Part shown: positions 27,311 to 36,063 of the stretch, in pieces
How the letters are laid out: the number at the start of each line of letters is the position of its first letter
How positions within the stretch are numbered: the first letter of the stretch is position 1
From: Waterburya agarophytonicola KI4
GTDB lineage: Bacteria; Cyanobacteriota; Cyanobacteriia; Cyanobacteriales; Xenococcaceae
Direction of reading: 5' to 3'
Assembly (NCBI RefSeq): GCF_020640915.1
Contig: NZ_JADWDC010000027.1
Location: forward strand, 1 to 58,342
Length of the DNA stretch: 58,342 nt
Notes under the pieces: model-generated
Told to the model about the DNA's origin: nothing
The model's database searches: none
What the model saw: the letters and a program-made list of their open reading frames with translations, nothing else
Position numbers and translations under genes: made by a program

Positions 27311-27382
27311 TTCGATCTACTAGCTATTTTGATATCTATCTTCGCAGTATCACTTAAAATCGATTAGTATCAATCCCATTGT

Positions 27383-27934
27383 TTACTTGAATAATCCTTT
27401 GGGAGCAAAACTAAATAAATCCCAAAAGTTGACTTCGTAAGAGGTGGACTGAACTCCGCGATCGTTATAGCTTGCTACTACTTTTCCTTGTAGTTCTGGA
27501 TTGAGAATTGCTGTTACTACATCGTTAGCAACATTTGCAGCCTGTTCGTCTCTGGTTAAAGTAAACAATACTTTGCTGCACTTGTTTCCAGCAGTAGTAG
27601 CACAAATAGTTGGTAAGCCAGCTTGTTCTGTACCTACAAAAGTAATTTGAGAAAGATCGTATCCATTATTAGAATATTCTTGCAAATCTCTAGATACGTT
27701 GTCGCACAGTTCTTTAGGAGTTGAAGGCGTTCTGTATGCTAATGTTTCTTCTTTCCAATTAAAAACTGCTCTGGTTTCCCCTTCAGCATTTTGTGCCACA
27801 GTAGTCGGAACACCTTCACTCATCTGACAAGCAAAATTGAATTGAGGTGCTTCGGTAGATTCCGCGATCGCAGGAGCAGCCCCTAAAGAAATAGCTCCTG
27901 TTACTAATAATGTAGAAAAAAGTTTGGTTTTCAT
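27383..27934 (-). CDS. COP23-domain secreted protein
   Basis: The 183-residue protein has a clear signal peptide (MKTKLFSTLLVTGAISLGAA, cleavage near AIAES). The mature part shows the COP23 pattern: FNFACQMSEGVPTTVAQ, VFNWKEETLAYRTPSTPKEL, CDNVSRDLQEYSNNGYDLSQ, ITFVGTEQAGLPTICATTAG and CSKVLFTL. Several cysteines are conserved. COP23 was described as a circadian oscillating membrane-associated protein in cyanobacteria; its function is unknown. GGGAGG lies upstream of the ATG. Confidence 0.85.
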   Translation of the reverse strand: MKTKLFSTLLVTGAISLGAAPAIAESTEAPQFNFACQMSEGVPTTVAQNAEGETRAVFNWKEETLAYRTPSTPKELCDNVSRDLQEYSNNGYDLSQITFVGTEQAGLPTICATTAGNKCSKVLFTLTRDEQAANVANDVVTAILNPELQGKVVASYNDRGVQSTSYEVNFWDLFSFAPKGLFK

Positions 27935-28317
27935 GGTGTGAATAGGCCTCCCGAAGTTTAAAATCCACCAGCAACGTTGTAAATGCTGATATGTAATATA
28001 AACATATATACGTACTAATCCTAATTTATATGCAACATTATTTTTATTAAGCCAATATTTTAGTTAATTAAAATTAGTTACATTTGATTAAGATATATAC
28101 TCAGCTTGTAGCAAGGCTTGTGGGCTTTAAGGTTTACTCTTAGTAGTATAAGAAATATACTTTCCCATAGCAAATCTTTATGAGATTAAAGTATAAACTT
28201 CACACAAGTTTCACATTTATCGGCGCATTCGAGTCAAATGTACTTAAAGAACTGTTATCAAAAAGACTTTTAGAGAAAATCGAGATGTTATGTTAATGGT
28301 TTTCCCAACAAAAGAGT
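27935..28317. other. Divergent spacer between COP23 gene and ABC ATPase gene
   Basis: This 383-bp AT-rich region separates two divergent genes. The COP23 ribosome site (GGGAGG on the minus strand) lies near 27948. No coding frame, RNA gene or notable repeat was identified; promoters for both genes are expected here. Confidence 0.5.
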
Positions 28318-29046
28318 ATGACAACAAATATTTTAGAAGTAAAAAATGTCTATGCGGGATATATCAAAGATCTTAATATATTACAGGGAATTAATTTTCA
28401 CATCGCGCCTGGGGAATTAGTTGCAGTCATTGGTCCTAATGGTGCGGGAAAATCCACCTTGGCAAAAACTATCTTTGGCTTGCTTTCCCCCAATCAGGGT
28501 GAAATTATCTTTCAAGGAAAAAATATTAGAGGGTTAAAATCCGACAAAATTGTTAAACGAGGAATGTGTTATGTCCCTCAAATAACTAATGTTTTTGCTT
28601 CTCTTTCCGTAGATGAAAATTTGGAAATGGGAGCTTTTATTCGCACTGGTTCTCTCAGATCGCTCAAAGATACTATCTATAACATGTTTCCTAAATTGGG
28701 TTCTCGTCGCCGTCAAAAAGCAGGAACATTATCGGGAGGAGAAAGACAAATGTTGGCTATGGGTAAGGCATTGATGTTAGAACCAGACTTGCTGCTTTTA
28801 GACGAGCCTTCTGCTGCTCTTTCACCTATATTAGTCAATTCTGTATTTGAACAAGTAAAAGCCATCAATCAAACAGGAACAGCAATTGTTTTAGTAGAAC
28901 AAAATGCCAAGAAAGCCTTGGCGATGGCAGATCGAGGGTATGTATTAGAAAATGGGAAAGATCGTTTTGAAGGAACAGGGGCAGATTTATTAAACGATCC
29001 CAAAGTGGGAGAATTGTATCTCGGAGCAGCTTACAAATCAGATTAA
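28318..29046 (+). CDS. natE: Branched-chain/neutral amino acid ABC transporter ATPase (LivF/NatE-like)
   Basis: The 242-residue ATPase has Walker A (VIGPNGAGKSTLAKTIFG), the Q-loop (YVPQITNVFASLSVDENLEM), signature LSGGERQMLAMGKALM, Walker B LLLLDEPSAALSP and the His-switch replaced by LVEQNAKKALAMADRGYVLE. This last segment, and the short length, are typical of LivF. In cyanobacteria the closest systems are the N-I neutral amino acid transporter (NatE) and urea transporter (UrtE). The permease and binding protein genes are not nearby, as is common for scattered nat genes. NatE versus another LivF is inference. Confidence 0.75.
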   Translation: MTTNILEVKNVYAGYIKDLNILQGINFHIAPGELVAVIGPNGAGKSTLAKTIFGLLSPNQGEIIFQGKNIRGLKSDKIVKRGMCYVPQITNVFASLSVDENLEMGAFIRTGSLRSLKDTIYNMFPKLGSRRRQKAGTLSGGERQMLAMGKALMLEPDLLLLDEPSAALSPILVNSVFEQVKAINQTGTAIVLVEQNAKKALAMADRGYVLENGKDRFEGTGADLLNDPKVGELYLGAAYKSD

Positions 29047-29280
29047 TCTCGATCGCAAGGTAACTAATTCTTGAAAAAGTACCCCATTCTTACCAAAGAT
29101 ATTAGTGATTGAGTTTGTGGTTACTTTAATTTAAAATTATCAGTATGGCGTAATAAAAGTTTATATAGTTTTATATAGTTGCGTCAGGATAGCGGATAGT
29201 TCCCAGGTATTATAGATGATGGCATATAGAATTTAGCCACATTTTTATAGATCTAATTTTGGTAAATTTTAGGAGAAAAT

Positions 29281-29421
29281 ATGGATTTTGTAACAAACCT
29301 TTTTAGTGTTTTTGGCAATATTAACTTTACAGTAATTTTTCAACTACTGTGTGTGGCATTAATTATGATTTCTGGTCCTGTCGTAATATTTTTACTGGCT
29401 TTACGCGGTGGCGACCTTTAA
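29281..29421 (+). CDS. psb30: Photosystem II subunit Psb30 (Ycf12)
   Basis: A 46-residue frame encodes one membrane span ending LLALRGGDL, the C-terminal signature of Psb30 (ALRGGxL). The span LLCVALIMISGPVVIFLLAL aligns with the family pattern ALIVLSGPLVIxLLA. Psb30 is a small peripheral photosystem II core subunit near PsbJ and cytochrome b559. AGGAG lies 6-10 nt before the ATG. The N-terminal part is about ten residues longer than in many cyanobacteria. It is monocistronic, 234 bp after the ABC ATPase gene. Confidence 0.92.
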   Translation: MDFVTNLFSVFGNINFTVIFQLLCVALIMISGPVVIFLLALRGGDL

Positions 29422-29444
29422 GAAAACTTGATATTTTTGAATAG

Positions 29445-29470
29445 CTGCTCTTCTATTTTTAGGGGAGCAG
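29445..29470 (+). terminator. Possible terminator after psb30
   Basis: CTGCTC (29445-29450) pairs with GAGCAG (29465-29470), followed by ATTTATTATT. The stem is short and the tail weak. It lies between convergent psb30 and eda. Confidence 0.4.
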
Positions 29471-29475
29471 ATTTA

Positions 29476-30120
29476 TTATTTAGATAATTGTTCGAGTAGG
29501 TAATAAGCTCTAGCAGTTATAGTGGACCAGTCTTTTTTGGCGATCGCTTTTGCGGGAAACAAGTTACTAGAAATTCCTACGGCAATTGCTCCAGCATCGA
29601 TCGCCATCCTGGCGTTGTCGATCGTAATGCCACCAGTGGGAATCAGAGGAATATGACCCAAGGGGGCTTGCAAGCATTGAATATATTCTGCACCTCCTAA
29701 TAATTCGATGGGGAAAACTTTGACTACTTTTGCTCCGTGCTGCCAAGCGTTGACTATTTCCGTAGGAGAAAAGACTCCTGGGACAAAAGGTATTTGATGA
29801 TGATTGGTCGCAGCATCTAGCAAATTTGGGTTGAAGTTGGGTGCGAAGGCAAATTGAGATCCTGCCGAAACTGCTTCTTGTAAGGGATCTAAATTTAGAA
29901 TAGTCCCCGCACCAATAATACAGTGGGGTAAATCTGCTCTAAGTCGGGTTACTAACTCTTCAGGGCGATCGCTATTCCAAGCAATTTCAATGAGGCTCAT
30001 TCCTCCCGCTGCCACAGCACGAGCCATTTTATACCCGCAATCTAGATCGGCACAACGAATCACGGCGATCGCTTTATGTTGCTGCAAAATCTGCAACCAC
30101 TCATCTGTGGTCATTCCCAT
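29476..30120 (-). CDS. eda: KDPG/KHG aldolase (Entner-Doudoroff)
   Basis: The 214-residue protein cleaves 2-keto-3-deoxy-6-phosphogluconate to pyruvate and glyceraldehyde 3-phosphate, and may also act on 4-hydroxy-2-oxoglutarate. Family motifs are AVIRCADLDCGYKMARAV, GMSLIEIAWNSDRPEE (catalytic Glu), IGAGTILNLDPLQEAV, FVPGVFSPTEIVNAWQHGAK and VVKVFPIELLGG (Schiff-base Lys), then IPTGGITIDNA. Such aldolases allow an Entner-Doudoroff route in cyanobacteria. Confidence 0.9.
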   Translation of the reverse strand: MGMTTDEWLQILQQHKAIAVIRCADLDCGYKMARAVAAGGMSLIEIAWNSDRPEELVTRLRADLPHCIIGAGTILNLDPLQEAVSAGSQFAFAPNFNPNLLDAATNHHQIPFVPGVFSPTEIVNAWQHGAKVVKVFPIELLGGAEYIQCLQAPLGHIPLIPTGGITIDNARMAIDAGAIAVGISSNLFPAKAIAKKDWSTITARAYYLLEQLSK

Positions 30121-30167
30121 TAATTTTCCTAAAATAGTATTTAGCGATCGCTAATAGCCCATGGTTT

Positions 30168-31019
30168 TCATAAAGATCGAATACGATTTTTGTAGGCTCT
30201 ACGATCCAAACCACTACCCCGATTAACTGTTTGAGGATTAATCATACTTTGTAGAATTCTAATGCGCTCGGAGGTTGCAGGATGAGTACTCAAAACACTA
30301 GGAGGAGACCCTCCCTGTTGTAGGAGCTTTTGCATAAAGCCTAATATTCCTGCTGGGGCATAGCCCGCTTTAATCATATTCTCCAAGCCAAAGCGATCGG
30401 CTTCTAACTCATCAGAGCGACTATTAGGGCGACTAATAGCCAATTCTACACCAATTTGAATTGCATTATTACGGTCTAGTCCCGCTGCCGAAAGCAAACC
30501 TTGAGACAAAGCTCTATTTCTCATTTGCTCAATGGCATGGCGACCTACAATATGACCTATTTCATGTCCAATGACGCTGGCTAATTCTGCTTCATTGTCT
30601 GCTGCTGCAATCAAACCTTGGTTGATATATACATAGCCTCCCATAGTAGCAAAAGCATTGATACTATCATCGTCAACTACTTGAAAAGTATAAGGGAGAT
30701 CGGAGCGATCGCTAGTCTTAGCCAGTCGCTGTCCAATTTGATTAATATAACGATTAATTAAAGAGTTATTAGATATTTTTGCTCTACCAGAGCTAATTAT
30801 CTCTTGGTTAATTCCTTTTCCCAGTTCTAGCTCTTGGGTATTAGAAATATTAGATAGTTGGACTATTTGTATCCCGCGAATCATCAACTCCACCCAAGAG
30901 AGAGCGTAACTGGGGTGAATATTACTAACACTAATACTAATGGTAATGACAAAAGTCATAAAACCATATAACATACGGCGATAGTGACGAGAACCAAAGC
31001 TGAAAAATCTCTGAAACAT
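30168..31019 (-). CDS. M48-family metalloprotease
   Basis: The 283-residue protein has an N-terminal hydrophobic segment (MLYGFMTFVITISISVSNIH) that acts as a signal anchor or signal peptide. The catalytic zinc motif HEIGHIVGRHAIEQM is followed by the third-ligand region SDELEADRFGLENMIKAGYAP and LSTHPATSERI. This is the BepA/LoiP-like envelope group of M48 peptidases, which handle outer-membrane or periplasmic protein quality control. Several upstream start codons are in frame up to 31130; the ATG at 31019 gives a conventional short basic N-terminus. Confidence 0.85.
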   Translation of the reverse strand: MFQRFFSFGSRHYRRMLYGFMTFVITISISVSNIHPSYALSWVELMIRGIQIVQLSNISNTQELELGKGINQEIISSGRAKISNNSLINRYINQIGQRLAKTSDRSDLPYTFQVVDDDSINAFATMGGYVYINQGLIAAADNEAELASVIGHEIGHIVGRHAIEQMRNRALSQGLLSAAGLDRNNAIQIGVELAISRPNSRSDELEADRFGLENMIKAGYAPAGILGFMQKLLQQGGSPPSVLSTHPATSERIRILQSMINPQTVNRGSGLDRRAYKNRIRSL

Positions 31020-31420
31020 CTTGAAACAAATAACAATAATTATACAAAAGACGGTAATTTCTTTGATTAGGTTGCCTCGATCGATCATTGTCCCAAAAAA
31101 TGTGACGTGAATATAGAGTATAGAAGACAAATTTGTTGATACCGCTTAAATTCATCTAAGGATTTTTTCGGATTTACAGTATTTAATATCAAGAGTTATT
31201 TTGGAGATCGATTTGCTGATTTAGCTTTTTTAAAAAGCATTATGCTACTTTTGCAGATTTTTAAATTTATATTTATTACTCAATCAATCTATAAAAAATA
31301 AGTATTTTAACTGAAGTTTTAATTCGGCTTATTTTTATTTTTAAAGATATAAAAATTGTTAAATTTCAAGCAAAAAGACAAAATAGCATTATGTTTTAGC
31401 CACAAGCTGAGGAAAACACT
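31020..31420. other. Divergent AT-rich spacer
   Basis: This region separates the M48 protease gene and the hybrid kinase gene. The first 110 bp could instead belong to a longer M48 protein. It is strongly AT-rich with several T-runs. A ribosome site, GAGGAAA, lies just before the kinase's GTG start. No RNA gene or long repeat was seen. Confidence 0.45.
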
Positions 31421-33856
31421 GTGAGTTTATTTGCTCAAGAAAATACTTATAGATCGCCCAAAATATACATTTATATGATTCTTGGTGGTCTTGGTAGTCT
31501 ATTGATGTTATTTTTAGTTCGACAAAGTTTGCCGTTAGATGGGCAAAAAATGAAAGAATATCACCAAGATATTCAATTGGCAAAACAAAAGATATCTTCT
31601 TTAGAAAAAGATATTTTAAAATCAATATATTCTACAGGCCGTACCTATAAAGAGCTAGAAATCGAGCTAGATGATACTCGACAATCTATCGATAAATTAA
31701 AAAATACACCTATTTTTTTAAATGAAATAGAGCAAAATATTTTAAATAGTAAATTAAAAACTCAGGAGCTTTTTTTTACTTCTCAAGCAAATCTAATTCG
31801 GGAGTTTCAAGAAAATAAATTTAATTTGAATCAGTCTTGCCAATATATTCCTAAACTTAGAAACGATTTCAACTATAAAAATCTAAGCTTTAATCAAGAT
31901 TTAGCATTGACGATCAAAGATCTATTAAGCAACCTTATTTTACAATGTTACCAAAAAGATAGAGTTGCTAATTTGACTATCAAAAGTCAAATTAGTAAGA
32001 TCAAATCCTTAACTAAAGAAAATTATTTTGTTCGAGAACAAATTTTAGTAAACGAATCAATAGAGCATGCCAACAAAGTTATAGATCTTCAGGAAAAAAT
32101 TGAAGATATAAGTCGCCAACTAAAAATATCTAATCTCGAACATAAATTAAATGATTTTGAGAAAAGTTATCTCCAGAATATAGATGACATCGAAAAAAGT
32201 ATTAAAATATATAGATTGTTTACCTATCTATTTTTGCTAATAATTATTATTTTTATAGCACAGCAAATTATCAATAATTTGATTAAAACTAATCGTAGTA
32301 TAGTCAAAATACTAGAAGGCTTTACTGAAGAACTAGAAAAAAAAGTAGAGCAAAGAACTGCCCAGTTAGAAGAAAGTATTCAAAATACAGAAGCTGCTTT
32401 AGCCCAGGCACAAAATGCTAACAAAGCTAAGAGTAGATTTTTAGCTAATATGAGTCATGAATTACGGACTCCCCTCAATGCTATTTTGGGTTTCACACAG
32501 TTGATGTGTCGAGATGGTTCTATTAGCAACGAACATCGAGAAAATGTTCAAATTATTAATCGTAGTGGAGAGCATTTATTAAAGTTAATTAATGATATCT
32601 TAGAGATGTCTAAAATTGAAGTAGGTCAAATAACCCTCAACGAAACTAAATTTGACTTGCATATAATGCTCAAAAGCATTGAAGATATGCTCCGCTTAAA
32701 AGCAGAGTCTAACAATATAATTTTAACTTTCGATCTAGCTAGTAATATTCCTCAATATATTTATACAGATGAAGGAAAATTACGCCAAATTATTATTAAT
32801 TTATTAGGAAATGCTCTTAAGTTCACTACCAAAGGTGCAATTGTTTTGACAGTCAAACTTCAAGAAAATACTCAAGTAGAAAATAATAATCTTGATTTTT
32901 TATTTTCCGATACTTATGGTCTTTATTTTTCTGTGCAAGATACTGGACCTGGTATTCCAACCGAAGAAATGGAGCAGCTATTTTCTCCTTTCGAGCAGAC
33001 TAAAGTCGGTCGGGTTTCTAATGAAGGAACGGGTTTAGGTTTGTCTATCTGTCAAAAGTTTGTCGAGTTGATGGGAGGTAAATTAGAAGTTGAAAGTGTT
33101 GTGGGAGAGGGAAGTATTTTCTTTTTTGAGATTTTACTCAAGGTAGAAAATACAGATATTTCTCAAATATTCAATAGTCGGGAAATTGATGAAACTCAAA
33201 GAGTTGTGGGAATAGCGGGCGATCGACCTCAATACCGTATTCTGGCGGTAGATGATGTGTCAGCTAGCCGTCTTTTGCTCAGAAAAATACTTACAGAAGT
33301 TGGTTTTGCCGTAGAAGAAGCAGGGGACGGTCAACAAGCAATAGAACTTTATTCAAGCTGGAATCCCGATCTAATTTTAATGGATATGAGAATGCCCATC
33401 ATAGATGGCTATGAAGCGACAAGACAGATCAAATCTCTGCCAAAAGGAAAAGATACGATTATTATTGCGCTAACAGCTAGTGCTTTTGAAGAGGAAAGAG
33501 TAGTTATTTTGTCTGCTGGTTGCGATGATTTTATGCGTAAACCTTTTCATGAAGCCGAGTTGTTAGAAAAAATTGGCAAATACCTTAATATCGATTATCT
33601 CTACGAAGAAACCATTGACGTAGTATCGAATGAACTCGCGTTACTAGAGGAGTTAAGTCAAGAAAGTTTGGCGGTAATGTCCTCAGAATGGCGATCGCAA
33701 TTATACGATGCGGCAGCAAGAGTCGACAATCAAGAAATTTTACAATTATTGTCTGATATTCCTCAAGAGTATGAATCTCTGGCTCAAGGACTAGAAAATT
33801 TAGTCGAGCATTTTCGCTGTGACAAAATTATTGACTTGACCAAATCAGTTAACTAA
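31421..33856 (+). CDS. Hybrid sensor histidine kinase/response regulator
   Basis: The 811-residue membrane protein has an N-terminal span (residues 17-37), a sensor region of about 220 residues rich in coiled coil, and a second span near residue 265-285. A cytoplasmic linker helix leads to HisKA (SHELRTPLNAILGFTQLMCR, phosphoacceptor His). The ATPase follows (IIINLLGNALKFTTKG, VQDTGPGIPTEEMEQLFSPF, GTGLGLSICQKFVELMGG), then a receiver (ILAVDDVSASRLLL, LILMDMRMPIIDGYEA) and a helical tail. The extracellular sensor domain matches no fold I recognise. Start is GTG with GAGGAAA upstream. It overlaps the next gene by one base (TAATG). Confidence 0.93.
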   Translation: MSLFAQENTYRSPKIYIYMILGGLGSLLMLFLVRQSLPLDGQKMKEYHQDIQLAKQKISSLEKDILKSIYSTGRTYKELEIELDDTRQSIDKLKNTPIFLNEIEQNILNSKLKTQELFFTSQANLIREFQENKFNLNQSCQYIPKLRNDFNYKNLSFNQDLALTIKDLLSNLILQCYQKDRVANLTIKSQISKIKSLTKENYFVREQILVNESIEHANKVIDLQEKIEDISRQLKISNLEHKLNDFEKSYLQNIDDIEKSIKIYRLFTYLFLLIIIIFIAQQIINNLIKTNRSIVKILEGFTEELEKKVEQRTAQLEESIQNTEAALAQAQNANKAKSRFLANMSHELRTPLNAILGFTQLMCRDGSISNEHRENVQIINRSGEHLLKLINDILEMSKIEVGQITLNETKFDLHIMLKSIEDMLRLKAESNNIILTFDLASNIPQYIYTDEGKLRQIIINLLGNALKFTTKGAIVLTVKLQENTQVENNNLDFLFSDTYGLYFSVQDTGPGIPTEEMEQLFSPFEQTKVGRVSNEGTGLGLSICQKFVELMGGKLEVESVVGEGSIFFFEILLKVENTDISQIFNSREIDETQRVVGIAGDRPQYRILAVDDVSASRLLLRKILTEVGFAVEEAGDGQQAIELYSSWNPDLILMDMRMPIIDGYEATRQIKSLPKGKDTIIIALTASAFEEERVVILSAGCDDFMRKPFHEAELLEKIGKYLNIDYLYEETIDVVSNELALLEELSQESLAVMSSEWRSQLYDAAARVDNQEILQLLSDIPQEYESLAQGLENLVEHFRCDKIIDLTKSVN

Positions 33857-36063
33857 TGAGCGTACTTACTTTGGAGCAAACAAAACTAAAAATATTAGTT
33901 GTCGATGACAAGCCAGAAAATCTTCGTCTTTTGTCTAATGCTTTAAGCCACGAAAAATACGAAGTCAAATGCGTAATCAATGGTGAAATGGCTTTGATGG
34001 TAGCCAATTCAGTGACACCAGATTTGATTTTGTTAGATGTAATGATGCCTGACTTAAATGGTTACCAAGTATGTGAAAAACTGAAAGCCGATGAGAAAAC
34101 CAAAGATATTCCTATTATTTTCTTAAGTGCCAATAACGACTCTATTGATCGCATTAAAGCATTGAGGGTTGGTGCAGTAGACTACATCAACAAACCTTTT
34201 CAGATTAATGAAGTTCTGCTACGGATTAAAAATCAATTACAACTCAAAGCTGCCCGACAAGAAATCTCTAAATTAAATACCGAATTAGAACGGCGTATTC
34301 AAGAGCGTACAGCACAACTTGAAGCAGCCAATCAAGAATTGAAGTATGAAATCAAAGAACGAGAACAAGTTACTAGATTACTGCGACAAAGCGAAGAAAA
34401 ACTAGAAAGCATTCTTAATTCTTTAGAAGAAGTAGTTTGGTCGGCAGAGGTCGCCACCAGCAATTTATTATTTCTCAATCCCGCTGCTACTAAAGTTTAC
34501 GGTCGTTCTGTAGAAGAATTATTAAAAAATCCTGACCTACGTTTGGAGTCAATTCATCCTGACGACCGCGATCGCGTAGAATTGTCTTTAGCTAGTTTTC
34601 TCAATCACAACAACGAGCTAGAATATCGCATCGTTCAACCTAATGGGAAAATTCGCTGGGTATGGGAACGCAGTCGTATAATTTATGATGATGATGGCAG
34701 TTTAAATCGTAGAGATGGCATTATTTGTGATATTACCGAACGAAAAAAAATTGAAGAGGAATTAAGCTACGAAGCCAGACATGACTCTTTAACTAATCTA
34801 CCCAATCGATCCGCTTTTATCGAACAAGTAGAGCAAACTTTGAAATGTTGTCACAAAAATCCAGATTATTTATTTGCGGTTTTGTTTATCGACCTAGACC
34901 GTTTTAAAATTGTCAACGATAGTTTGGGTCATTTAGTCGGGGATAAACTATTAATATCCATAGCCGAAATTTTAACTGACTGTTCTCGTTTCGGAGATTT
35001 TGTAGCTCGCTTGGGAGGAGATGAATTTACAATTCTCCTCAGTAATGTTGAAAGTCTAGAAGACTGTCATAATATTGCCGAACGAATTCAAGCTAAGCTC
35101 AAAACTCCTCTTTCTTTGGAAGGTCATACTGTTTTTACTAGTGCTAGTATTGGTATAGTTTTAGGTAATAACAAATATCAAGATAGTTCGGAAATATTGC
35201 GCGATGCTGATATCGCTATGTATCGTGCCAAGTCTGATGGTAAGGCGCGACATGAAGTATTTGACGCACAAATGTATGCCGAAACTAAAGAGTTATTAGA
35301 AATTGAAAACGATTTACGTAATGCAGTTCTACACAAAGAATTTGTTCTTTACTATCAGCCCATAGTATCTTTAGAAAACGATACCTTGTATGGTTTTGAA
35401 GCATTACTACGATGGAATCATCAAAAAAAAGGGATGATTTATCCCGATAAATTTATTCATGTTGCCGAAGAAACGGGATTGATCGAGTCTATTGGTCGTT
35501 GGGCGTTAGAAACGGCTTGTCGTCAACTACGTATTTGGCAGGTTCAATATCCTGGTGCAGCAAACCTGAAAGTAGGTGTCAATGTTGCCAGTCAACAGAT
35601 GAAAGACTCGCAGTTTTTGAGTATTTTAGACAGAACTTTGGAGCAAACTGGATTATCGGGAAAGGCTCTCCATTTAGAAATCACTGAAAGTACTTTAATG
35701 GACTACGAGCCAGAAACTATTAGTCTTTTCAATAAAATTAGACATAGGGGTATTAAAATTAATATTGATGATTTTGGGACTGGTTATTCTTCTCTACAAT
35801 ATTTGAACCGTTTTCCCATTAGCACTCTGAAAATAGATCGATCTTTTACGGAAGGGATGTTACAAGAAAAGGAAAATTTTGAAATTATTAAGACAATAGT
35901 TACTTTAGCTAGAACTTTAAAAATAGATGTGGTAGCTGAAGGGATAGAAAATATCAAACAACTCAAAGTTTTGAAAAAACTCAACTGCAAATTTGGTCAA
36001 GGATATCTTTTCTCTGAAGCAGTAGACTGTGAATCTGCTACTTTACTGATTAATAAATATTAA
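33856..36063 (+). CDS. REC-PAS-GGDEF-EAL cyclic-di-GMP protein
   Basis: The 735-residue cytoplasmic protein has a receiver (ILVVDDKPENLRLL, DLILLDVMMPDLNGYQV), a coiled-coil linker, a PAS/PAC domain (NPAATKVYGRSVEELL ... RDGIICDITERKK), a GGDEF domain with intact RLGGDEF and an RxxD inhibitory site (RFGD) five residues before it, and an EAL domain. EAL residues appear intact: YGFEALLRWNH, EITESTLMD, DDFGTGYSSLQYL, LKIDRSF, AEGIEN, GQGYLFS. Both synthesis and breakdown of cyclic di-GMP are therefore possible. Coupled translation with the hybrid kinase suggests that kinase feeds its receiver. Confidence 0.94.
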   Translation: MSVLTLEQTKLKILVVDDKPENLRLLSNALSHEKYEVKCVINGEMALMVANSVTPDLILLDVMMPDLNGYQVCEKLKADEKTKDIPIIFLSANNDSIDRIKALRVGAVDYINKPFQINEVLLRIKNQLQLKAARQEISKLNTELERRIQERTAQLEAANQELKYEIKEREQVTRLLRQSEEKLESILNSLEEVVWSAEVATSNLLFLNPAATKVYGRSVEELLKNPDLRLESIHPDDRDRVELSLASFLNHNNELEYRIVQPNGKIRWVWERSRIIYDDDGSLNRRDGIICDITERKKIEEELSYEARHDSLTNLPNRSAFIEQVEQTLKCCHKNPDYLFAVLFIDLDRFKIVNDSLGHLVGDKLLISIAEILTDCSRFGDFVARLGGDEFTILLSNVESLEDCHNIAERIQAKLKTPLSLEGHTVFTSASIGIVLGNNKYQDSSEILRDADIAMYRAKSDGKARHEVFDAQMYAETKELLEIENDLRNAVLHKEFVLYYQPIVSLENDTLYGFEALLRWNHQKKGMIYPDKFIHVAEETGLIESIGRWALETACRQLRIWQVQYPGAANLKVGVNVASQQMKDSQFLSILDRTLEQTGLSGKALHLEITESTLMDYEPETISLFNKIRHRGIKINIDDFGTGYSSLQYLNRFPISTLKIDRSFTEGMLQEKENFEIIKTIVTLARTLKIDVVAEGIENIKQLKVLKKLNCKFGQGYLFSEAVDCESATLLINKY

